DNA from: Agelas oroides
Taxonomy: Eukaryota; Porifera; Demospongiae; Agelasida; Agelasidae
DNA length: 64,000 nucleotides
NCBI GenBank assembly: GCA_949130485.1
Contig: OX422197.1
Location: forward strand, 1,650,603 to 1,714,602
Direction: 5' to 3'
Shown: positions 56,201 through 64,000 of the stretch, piece after piece
How positions within the stretch are numbered: the first letter of the stretch is position 1
Layout of the letters: every line of letters begins with the position of its first letter
Made by a program: the position numbers and the translations under genes
The notes under the pieces: generated by a model
The model's database searches: none
The model's input: only the letters and a program-made list of their open reading frames with translations
Told to the model about the DNA's origin: nothing

Positions 56201-59200
56201 GATAGTCGCAAAATTGTAGTCGTGATTCCCTCACAGATGTTCTGAGGGTTGTTTGCACACTGTAAAACAAAGTTGTTATGTTAGCAAAGTATTAATTTTG
56301 GTTCCAAGCACCTGCTTGCATTAAGAGTGTGGAAGTTCCTTACTGCAACTTTGAAGTGCATTTGTAAGGACCCTTCACAGATGTTCCGAGGGTTGTCAGT
56401 GTATTGTGGTTGTAAGATGAACATGCCTCTCAGGTTCAATTAGTCTTTCATACCAAAGTAAACCACTCATAACTACTGTCTCTCCAGCTTGTATACCATA
56501 GATAGTGTAACCACTCTGTGGTTAAAACAACCAACTTGTTTTTGCAGAGTATAGGTATGCTGAGACCACATTCAGTGGTAGAGACAGTATACTCTCTCTT
56601 CATATCACTAGTATACTCTCTCTTCATATCACTAGTATACTCTCTCTTCATATCTCCAGTATACTCTCTCTTCATATCACCAGTATACTCTCTCTTCATA
56701 TCGGCAGTATACTCTCTCTTCATATCGGCAGTATACTCTCTCTTCATATCGCCAGTATACTCTCTCTTCATATCTCCAGTATACTCTCTCTTCATATCTC
56801 CAGTATACTCTCTCTTCATATCACCAGTATACTCTCTCTTCATATCGCCAGTATACTCTCTCTTCATATCGCCAGTATACTCTCTCTTCATATCACTAGT
56901 ATACTCTCTCTTCATATCACCACTGAATGTGGTCTCAGCGTATACCTGCAGCCCTGGCATGTGAACATTCCATGTTTTCTTTCTTGCACCCTCTTCCTGC
57001 AACTGCAGTCTATGGGAAGTTAGTCAGGGCTATACAAACAATATACTTTGAGCACTAACATGGCATCTAAACCCACATCTATTGAAGGACATTAGACAAC
57101 TTGATTCTGTCCAGACCTTTGCCTGCCAAATAGTCACATTACTAACTGATAGTCCTCTATTGTCAAAGGCCTTTGACCAATGACATATAGCTATGATGTA
57201 TTAAGGATACGGACTGGCTCCACCGGTTGTGTATCTTCAGAGGTGCAGTACCACCCTACCACTCCTGCCACCGTGGTGAACGCCGTGCTGCCATGACAGT
57301 TGGCTAGTGTCACGTGAGAGCAGAGGGAGGGGGAGGTTAGCAAACCAGGAAGGGAGCTGACTACAGTGCCAGTGTGTTGGTGTGGTGCGTGAGGAGAGAG
57401 GCGGTATGTAAGAACACAGTCTCGTTCCCAGACCCTAGGTACTGAGGATCTGGGAATGAGACTAGTAAGAACACTTACATAACTAAAGGCATTTGTGTAG
57501 TACAGTGCCAAGAAAGAGAACACAGAAGCTCCCATGCGGATGAACTGATACTGCTTCACATACCATTGTAAATGGCTGCTCCTTCCCTCAGGTTGCACAC
57601 CAGAGAGAGTCCCAGGTCATCCTCATCAACACACGAAGAGAGACCAACCAACACAAGCCACTGTAGAAGGAGAAACTTGAGTTAAGCAACCATTACCTGT
57701 AAATAGGTAACAACTTAATGCACACAAAAGTGTGCAATTAAGCAATTTAAAGTTCAGTCACCTGACCAAATTCTAAACACCTGATTGGCTGAATGTCACG
57801 TGATCAGCATAATATAATATAATAGAAAACACAGGCCAAAAAAGTATTGGATCTCAAATCTAATCTAATATTAGAGGATTTGATTGGTCAGTGTGAGGGC
57901 TCTAAACCACTTAGAGCCACCGTCTGTGGACTCTACATGTAGAGTCCACCCCCCTGGGTAAGACTTACATTTGTAACAACAATATTGTTTATGGATACAT
58001 TAAAAAGTGTTGATATAGCTAACACATTATTGTTGATACAAAACATGAAAATTAGTTGCTACGGACACAGATGGACGTAAACAAATCCATCATTGATGCT
58101 GACATTGAAATTATGGTGGGAACAGTGCAGATGGACTGTCAGGTTTGTGATGTCACCCTGAGTTTCTTGACACACGGTCTTCGCCATTTATGTCAAAGTT
58201 TCATAGAATAGTCTGTGGTCTTCCCTTTCGCTCTGCTGCCTTCGAACGTGGAGAGAGGGGCGGAGCTTCTTTTGGGGCAGGCGCTGGTGCGGATGGGTGT
58301 AAATTTCAGCTTAGCAGGTGGAGCCAAGGGCGCATCGAGCCGCTGAACAGCGAATGTGAAGCTTGTTTTGCCTTTTTCGCACAGTAGACATGGCGTCGCC
58401 CTACAACCAGCTCATTGCTAAGTTGTTCCATCCTCATCCTGCGCATGCGTAGTCCTAGTATTTAAATAAACTTTACTAGTCTCCCACAAAATGCTTTACA
58501 AGTACCATATTCTTTGAATTAGCATAGGAAGGATAGTCACATGATTGTATTACCGCCGGTAACCAAATAGTTTGCTAAAACAGCAAATTTGTTTACAGTG
58601 TGTGCATGATGTAGGCACAGTAGGATAGGTCAGTCCTAGTAGAGTGTACACAGTACACATGATAGATGGTACAGTAGGATAGGTCAGTCCTAGTAGAGTG
58701 TACACAGTACACATGATAGATGGTACAGGGAAGCTTTGGGCCAGGCTTGCTGACCTGTTGGCAGTAGATCTTTTCAAACATTCCAAGACCAGGGTCCAAA
58801 ACCACCACTGGAATACTACCTGAGCAACAAAATCAGTAGTACAATGTACAGTGACGTGTGAGACAGTAGAATGCACACTGTGTTAGAGAGAGTGTAGGTA
58901 TTGGTATGAGGAGTGGCCAGAACCACCAGGAAGAGGCCTCTCTGCCCAGCCCATGGCATGTGTAGGTAGTACCTGTGCGGTCATGTACAATGGCTGTGAA
59001 TCTCTCCAGTTCACCATCACTATCTGCTATGAACTCCTGAAGGTGTGAGACATTTGTGTTAACTGAATGTGGGAGGAATCCATTGTATATAGCTATTTGA
59101 CCATCAATATCAAAGTTCCCAGCAAGACTACACATGCAAAAGTAGCTGTATTTGTACATACAAATATTAAAAATCCCATTTATATATATATATCACATTA

Positions 59201-62200
59201 CATCACTTTGTAAGTATCTGGTTGGATGGATAGAGAAGTATAAAGGGTCTTGTACTCCTAGCTTGTATAGGTGGTGTATGTACAAGTACCTACTGACATT
59301 TTCTCATGCGTTGCTGCAATTACATACAAATGAGCCCAAAAACCTTTCTCCTGATCTCTTGACACAGTGCACACAGCACGCCATTGATCATGTTGGGAGG
59401 TATGTCGGCAACCGTGAGCTTCTCTGGGTAGGAGGTGAAATCCAGCCTGCCCTGGGGAACAAATTGGACAAATATCCTGAAGGCCTTCCTTACTTTACCA
59501 ACAGTGTACACCCTTTAATTGGGGTTCCATAACTTGAAGGCTTCCACATACCATATTTTAGCTAAGACCCTTGCCATAGAGGTCTACCATCTGTCTACCC
59601 AACACCACTCATGTGATCAGATACAGTGGGACTTGACTATTCCATTTCTCACATTCAATCCACAAGCTGAAGGTCTGGGATGTGACTAATTAATATGACT
59701 GGACTTGCAAGAACCTTACTAGCTACATCTTTAGCCACGTCTCTACAAGAATGTTATTACTTGCAGTACGAAAAGTACACTTTTTTGCACTGCAAGCAAC
59801 AAAAGTTGTGTAAAGGCTACCTCAGGATTAGGCCACCTTCTCTCAATGCAGGTCACTACTACCCACACACAACCAAACGTTTGCCAACATCCATCAGCTT
59901 ACATCATCAGTTTTCCTGACTGTGACTGGTGCCTGTAACTGCAGCCTGGGGCACTGACTGGGCACCACCTCCTGCACGAATGTGAGAGCCAAGTAGCTAC
60001 CAGTTGCAATGATGCACTCGCTGACAGCATATTACATGCGTGAGTTACAAGTGCCAGTTACAATGATAGCACTCTTGTGCATCGATTGTTCATGGAGTAA
60101 TAAAGTGGCACAAGGTCATTCTTCAAGAAAATGTTCAGAGTTTTAAGCTTGCCTGCAAAAACTACAAATATTGTGAAGTTCTTACAGTAAGCATACCGTA
60201 TAGTGCTAAATTTTCGAGGGTCTAAATTTTTTGCAAATGGCAGTGAAGTTTTCGTTGAAATAATTTCGCGAATTCGCTGTCTAAACCATGCGCACGCCGC
60301 AACATAATGTAGCATGGGCGTGGCATACAAGCATAGATAATAGAGTCATAACCGGGATTGGAAACATCCCAATTAACGCGGCCACTACACGGAAGTACTA
60401 CTTGACTCTATTATCTATGATACAAGCAAGTTCTATCTAATCATAGATAATAGAGTCATAACACTGTCCACACCGTCGTCCGCGCTCGAGCTCGCAGCTG
60501 TCAGCAAAGCAATGCCTACTTGGAGGGTATATCTTTGGAGAGCGTCCCTTTGCGGATTTGGAAGCATAGCCCCGGGATGTTGTCCATCGACGTCTTGCAT
60601 GTGAAAACTGTAGTTTACATGTCAAAAACTTTGTTGAAATAATTTCGCAAACGGTTGAAAATTCGCGAATTTCGCGAAATTAAAGACCCGCAAAAATTTA
60701 GCGCTATACGGTGTGACAGAGATGAAAAATGAACATGCTCATCACAGTCATGTAAACTAATATGTTGTTGTAGAATTTCTTTTGATTTCAAATTTTGGTG
60801 CCCTTCTCATGAGAGAGTCCCCTTGCTACAAGTATCTCTAGCCAGAGCTCTAAAGCTACAGGTTACTTGTATTGGTTCAAAGGGAGCCAGGTAGATGATG
60901 GTGGCCGGGCCATGCTCCAGGTAGAAGGATCCTCTTGGTGTGGGCTTAGCATATGGCCTTTGCAAGAACAGCACATCCCCCTTGAATGGGAGGAGATGAG
61001 GAAAGAGAGAAGGGAGTAGAGTATAGAGGAGGGAGGAGAGTATATAGAGTAGGGAGGAGAGGAGTGAGGAGAGGAGGGAGTAGAGGAGGGAGGAGAGTAG
61101 GAAGGAGAGGAGGAGGGGAGAAAGGAGTGAGGAGAGGAGTGAGGAGAGGAGGGAGTAGAGGAGGGAGGAGAGTAGGGAGGAGAGGAAGAGGGGAGAAAGG
61201 AGAGAAGGGAGGAGAGAAGGGAGGAGAGGAGGGAGGAGAGGAGGAGGGGAGAGAAGGGAGGGGAGGAGAAGGTGGGAGGAAAGGAGTGAAGAGAGGAGAG
61301 AGGAGAGGAAGGAGGAGAGGAAAGAGGAGAAGTGAAGAAGAGAGAAGAGGGATGAAGAAGACAAGAGGAGGAGAGGAGAAGAGAGAGGAAATGGAAAAGA
61401 GACTACTAAAGCTACTGTCTTGTATGAGCTATGGTAGATATCTCTCTCTAAGCTAAGCCCTCCGCAGTCATGTATAGGGTTAAAAAAACCAATTAACACT
61501 GGGAAAGAAGCCAGTGTACCTTACCTTGGTATCCAGTACCTACCTTGTCAAAAAGTCTTACAAAAGCAACATAGTTGTCCCACAAAATCAGCTGCACTGT
61601 CCATTGGCTCACCATATGCACGTCTGCTAACTGCACAATCACCTGGACACATGTTAATACAGTAATACTGGACAATCAAGAACACTTACAGCAAAATAGT
61701 TGTTTCATTTCCGGATCCACTACAAAAAGGATTCTTTCATTCCTTCACCTATCCTTTTAGAAATGTGTCTTCCTGCTTTTGACACATCTTTACTGTTAGT
61801 AAAGCATGCACAATTAGTCTGCTTGTTCTTTCTTGAGTATAAAGCTTTCACCTCCTTGGTCACACTTGTAGATTGTGTGAGAAAAAAGCACAGCAGCTTT
61901 ACACGATATCTCAAGGTTGCACAAAGGTCTTGTGCTTTGCCTCACCTTGCTAGTCCCACATGTATTGGCACAACTGGATGCTCAATTGGTGAGGCAGGCG
62001 GGTTGTACATTTTGTTTAACCAAGAATTTGTGTCCTACATACTGAATGATCTGGTCAACGCAAGTAAGAACTGCTCTGGAGAGCTTACACAAGTGATTCC
62101 CACTACTGTTACTCGAATCTCACTGTCACATACATAGTTTCCAGATTCTGAGGATGCATATAACAGAATTTCAAGATTGCATACAATGTGTATCATGTTG

Positions 62201-63474
62201 GGCACTTGGCAGTTCTACTCCACAAGGGGCTGGTTTAAGCGTGGACTCACTCTTTTGAACGTATCTCCATCAGGAGAGTGCACCAACTCTTCAGTCTCAA
62301 TTTCCACCACCTACATAAATGTGTAGAATCAAAACCAAATGTACTCACCCACAAATCTAAATACGCTTCACACTAACCTTTGCATAGACACTTTGAATGT
62401 AGTCTGGTTGAACAATGCTGCCATGCTCTAAGCACCCAAGTGTCATAAACCTAGAAGTCAAGAGGTGCCAGTCAAGATTACTTGCTCTTGTACCAAGGCC
62501 CTTACTGTTTAGAGGCCTGTGTGGCTAGGTACAGACATGCAAACCTTAGTGAAACTACACTAGCCAACAGTGATCATCTTCAGTGGTATAAGAACCCACA
62601 GGTGTGAGAATGGCAATTTGTACATGTGGTAAACAGAAAGTGGGGAGTTAATTTACGTAGAAATATTTTCCTAGTGTAGTTTCACTAAAAACTGCACTCA
62701 GGCCCTTGTAACCCCAGCTATTTGTCTTGCAGTACAACTGCAAGAGACAAAGTAACCCCAGCTTTCTTATCCTACAAGAGAACTTAACCCCAGCTATTTG
62801 TCTTGCAGTATTACTGCAAGAGACAAAGTAATCCCAGCTTTCTTATCCTGCAAGAGAACTTAACCCCAGCTGTTTGTCTTGCAGTACAACTGCAAGAGAC
62901 AAAGTAATCCCAGCTTTCTTATCCTGCAAGAGAACTTAACCCCAGCTGTTTGTCTTGCAGTACAACTGCAAGAGACAAAGTAACCCCAGCTTTCTTATCC
63001 TGCAAGAGAACTTAACCCCAGCTGTTTGTCTTGCAGTACAACTGCAAGAGACAAAGTAATCCCAGCTTTCTTATCCTGCAAGAGAACTTAACCCCAGCTA
63101 TTTGTCTTGCAGTACAACTGCAAGACAAATAGCTGGATTATATAGCAGTTTCAGCTTGTTACTGACAGCAGGTAATAAGAGTGTAACGATGCTCATTTCC
63201 TCATCCCTTGTAGAGGTTGCTATACAAATGATTGACACAAAGGATGAGTCCTCCTGCAACAAGCGGTGGAGGCTTGAAACAAACTGTCACAGCATTTGTA
63301 GTGGGTAGTAAAGTAACAAGGTTCTCACTTCCTCTGCCATTCTTCACACTTGCTCTTGTCCAGCACAATCGTTACAAGCTCAGTGGGAAGCAGCTGAAGG
63401 CTTGCTCTCTGCTTTCCCCGAGACACAGAGTTTGAAGGAACCAAACGACAGCAGGTCATGCGCAAGGGGTGGGT
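53212..63474 (-). CDS. OB-fold protein, RPA70/SHLD2 (FAM35A)-like, at least sixteen exons, 5' end unresolved
   Basis: Supported exons: 63474-63329, 63272-63167, 62450-62378, 62310-62251, 61642-61544, 60980-60867, 59971-59903, 59451-59324, 59145-58973, 58819-58755, 57660-57564, 57360-57224, 57002-56946, 54745-54659, 53602-53489, 53265-53212. Most junctions agree in phase; one exon between 63167 and 62450 and perhaps one between 56946 and 54745 are missing. OB-type stretches: VIVQLADVHMVSQWTVQLIL plus LFDKGDVLFLQRP, and WQFSLGAVLQDDTGSIQAQI plus DLLQKSPSEFAALPSHEQQS plus TDAVFQINAVYLVH. The last set follows the C-terminal RPA70 OB layout. Such proteins bind single-stranded DNA in replication or repair. 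SHLD2 (shieldin) is my best guess, but RADX, MEIOB or an RPA1 paralogue are not excluded. Confidence 0.6.
53489..54745 (-). CDS. OB-fold gene: C-terminal OB fold exons
   Basis: 54745-54659 (CWRWQFSLGAVLQDDTG...SLAAK) and 53602-53489 (DLLQKSPSEFAALPSHEQQS ... HHMFSISL), both phase 0, followed by the short last exon 53265-53212. The intron carries a large inverted repeat (53836-54090). Confidence 0.65.
53836..54090. repeat. Large inverted repeat, about 80-bp arms
   Basis: ATTAAAAATGTAAAAAGATG plus TAGGGATGGCATGCC at the left is matched in reverse at the right (GGCATGCCATCCCTACATCT). The unit TGTAAAAAGATGTAGGGAT occurs a third time inside. Foldback element of unknown class. Confidence 0.8.
54930..55105. 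repeat. Inverted repeat
   Basis: ACATGGTTGACCTTTACCTG and GGGTCATCACTAATTG are matched in reverse by CAATTAGTGACGACCCC and AAAGGTCAACCATGT. Confidence 0.7.
55298..55472. mobile_element. TAGCCTCG-family foldback element, 175 bp, near 9-bp TSD
   Basis: Flanked by GGTCACAAC and GGCCATAAC (7 of 9). Shares its inner palindrome with 34829-34971. Confidence 0.8.
55610..55760. repeat. Purine-rich tract with poly(G)
   Basis: GGGAGAGG/GGAAAGG repeats with a run of about 20 G at 55710-55730; intronic. Confidence 0.9.
56580..56925. repeat. 24-bp minisatellite, about fourteen copies
   Basis: Unit GTATACTCTCTCTTCATATC plus four variable bases (ACTA, ACCA, TCCA, GGCA, GCCA). It is open in both directions as an octapeptide frame, but lies in an intron directly beyond the donor at 56946. 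Confidence 0.95.
57417..57464. mobile_element. Minimal foldback element, 48 bp, perfect 9-bp TSD
   Basis: CAGTCTCGTTCCCAGACCCT...AGGATCTGGGAATGAGACTA, flanked by GTAAGAACA at 57408-57416 and 57465-57473. Confidence 0.85.
57926..57949. repeat. 24-bp perfect palindrome
   Basis: GTGGACTCTACA followed by its reverse complement, intron of the OB-fold gene. Confidence 0.75.
58610..58730. repeat. 62-bp direct repeat, two copies
   Basis: GTACAGTAGGATAGGTCAGT...ACACATGATAGATG twice, immediately beyond the donor at 58755. Confidence 0.85.
58755..59451 (-). CDS. OB-fold gene: three central exons
   Basis: 59451-59324 (GRLDFTSYPEKLTVADIPPN ... KVFGLIC), 59145-58973 (GNFDIDGQIAIYNGFLPHS ... LERFTAIVHDRT) and 58819-58755 (SIPVVVLDPGLGMFEKIYCQ). 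Phases 2 and 1 link them without stops. I do not recognise this segment by itself. Confidence 0.6.
60196..60714. mobile_element. ACCGTATAG-ended foldback element
   Basis: CCGTATAGTGCTAAATTTTC at the left and AAATTTAGCGCTATACGG at the right are inverted copies; AATTTCGCGAATT and GTTGAAATAATTTCGC recur inside both arms. It contains the smaller element at 60333-60419 and a further end of that type at about 60441. Confidence 0.75.
60333..60419. mobile_element. ATAGATAATAGAG foldback element, 87 bp, about 8-bp TSD
   Basis: ATAGATAATAGAGTCA and its inverse; ATACAAGC flanks both sides (60325-60332, 60420-60427). Related termini occur at about 54125 and 60441. Confidence 0.8.
60867..61642 (-). CDS. 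OB-fold gene: exon pair encoding one OB fold
   Basis: Exon 61642-61544 (33 codons, phase 0-0) and exon 60980-60867 (38 codons, phase 0-0) join as LFDK-GDVLFLQRPYA. The W-T-V-Q-L-I-L-W-D core followed by FxKGDvl is the usual strand 2-3 and helix-turn layout of RPA-type OB folds. The intron holds a GGA-rich tract (60990-61400). Confidence 0.65.
60990..61400. repeat. GGAGGAGA purine tract
   Basis: About 400 bp of GGAGGGAGTAGAGGAG repeats in an intron of the OB-fold gene; apparent Ser/Leu-rich frames are artefacts. Confidence 0.95.
62700..63130. repeat. 76-bp minisatellite, about 5.5 copies
   Basis: Unit includes AACCCCAGCTATTTGTCTTG, CAGTACAACTGCAAGAGACA and TCCTGCAAGAGAACTT. On the minus strand every unit has two TCTCTTGCAG acceptor-like sites. 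Confidence 0.9.
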
Positions 63475-64000
63475 CTGGACAGGAGGGACGATAGACAGAA
63501 AGCTTGTAATCCATAGAAATGCTTCCTGCATGACAAAAATGTGGCTCTGTATAGCACATAGAACAGAGAGAGAATTGTACACATGCAACTCTGATAAACG
63601 ATCACACATCTTATAGGACTTGACTTGAACAATTTACGCTTCAGTATCTACTTCACTACTACTACTATGGATAATATGGTGAGATATTGCACTCATAGCC
63701 TTATTTCCAGACTCTCACACTCCAGCTTTCATTGCCTGCATTCATGTGATACTATCTTCCTATTCTGCATGCATACCTCACCGGAAGTTGCTAACCCTGC
63801 CCCCAACTTCCGGCGAGCGAGAGAAGGTGGCCTAACTCGATAGACTATACCATCCTGTAAAAGAGTATTGTGAGGGCTCCATTTTGACAATTGTTCTGCT
63901 GTTATTTCTGACTTTGGAGGACAATCATGAAAAAGTACACACGAGGAGGGAGAAGGTGGGAGGGAGAAGGTGGGAGGGAGAAGGTGGGAGGGAGAAGGGA
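63475..64000. other. Right edge, 5' part of the OB-fold gene or its intron
   Basis: The frame of the exon at 63474 stays open upstream to an ATG at 63609, but the encoded stretch is hydrophobic and unlike an OB protein start, so I do not call it. An inverted pair ACTTCCGG/CCGGAAGT lies at about 63780-63815. The window ends in GGGAGGGAGAAGGT repeats. Confidence 0.4.

Noticed and set aside
56580-56925. CRISPR array or coding repeat protein (24-bp unit, open in both strands)
   Set aside because: The variable part is only four bases, no spacers exist, and the array lies directly beyond a good splice donor. Intronic minisatellite.
57191-57224. End of the OB-fold gene at the in-frame stop 57191
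   Set aside because: A phase-0 donor at 57223 joins to further well-formed coding exons (57002, 54745, 53602, 53265), so the stop is more likely intronic.
63329-63609. ATG at 63609 as the start of the OB-fold protein
   Set aside because: The upstream stretch is hydrophobic and unlike the family, and a good acceptor (GTCCAG) directly precedes 63474.

Overview
This window is eukaryotic, animal-type genomic DNA: short exons split by GT-AG introns, many phase-1 extracellular exons, (CA)n microsatellites, minisatellites and foldback elements. The gene content fits an early-branching metazoan, most likely a marine sponge: a complete p53-family gene, an animal SEC16 gene, and membrane receptors with immunoglobulin-like or unrecognised cysteine-rich ectodomains. 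I cannot name the species. All exon models below were built by hand from splice consensus and codon phase and are not backed by transcripts.

Layout. (1) 0-11.1 kb, minus: an eight-exon Ig-domain receptor (signal peptide, beta-rich ectodomain, five Ig-like exons, one transmembrane segment, tyrosine-bearing tail). A decayed or alternative transmembrane/tail exon block lies downstream at 30-794. Between them sits an inverted-repeat element carrying a scrap of a DUF3504/Crypton-like gene. (2) 13.0-24.8 kb, minus: SEC16, the scaffold of ER exit sites, as ten coding exons including one 6.36 kb exon. (3) 26.0-34.5 kb, plus: a p53/p63/p73 homologue in ten coding exons, with DNA-binding and tetramerization domains. 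It starts 1.2 kb from SEC16 in divergent orientation. (4) 35.8-52.7 kb, minus: a 939-residue single-pass membrane protein. Its ectodomain is two tandem copies of a five-exon unit, giving six copies of an unrecognised cysteine repeat. (5) 53.2-63.5 kb, minus: a many-exon gene with RPA70-like OB folds, perhaps a SHLD2 (FAM35A) relative, whose 5' end is not resolved.

Mobile DNA is heavy. The main family has termini reading TAGCCTCGTTCCCAGG or close variants, lengths of 48 to 778 bp, and 9-bp target-site duplications at ten sites. One copy has an empty paralogous site inside the window, and one sits exactly at a SEC16 5' splice site. A second type (TTA duplication, GGCCACTCC termini) also has an empty paralogous site. 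Tandem repeats repeatedly overlap exon ends, multiplying possible splice sites in p53 and in the duplicated receptor.

The five genes do not form one pathway. The strongest candidates for something new are the duplicated ectodomain gene with its C-x5-C-[TD]-G-x2-C repeat, the altered zinc-ligand pattern of the p53 homologue, and the 9-bp-duplication foldback family.
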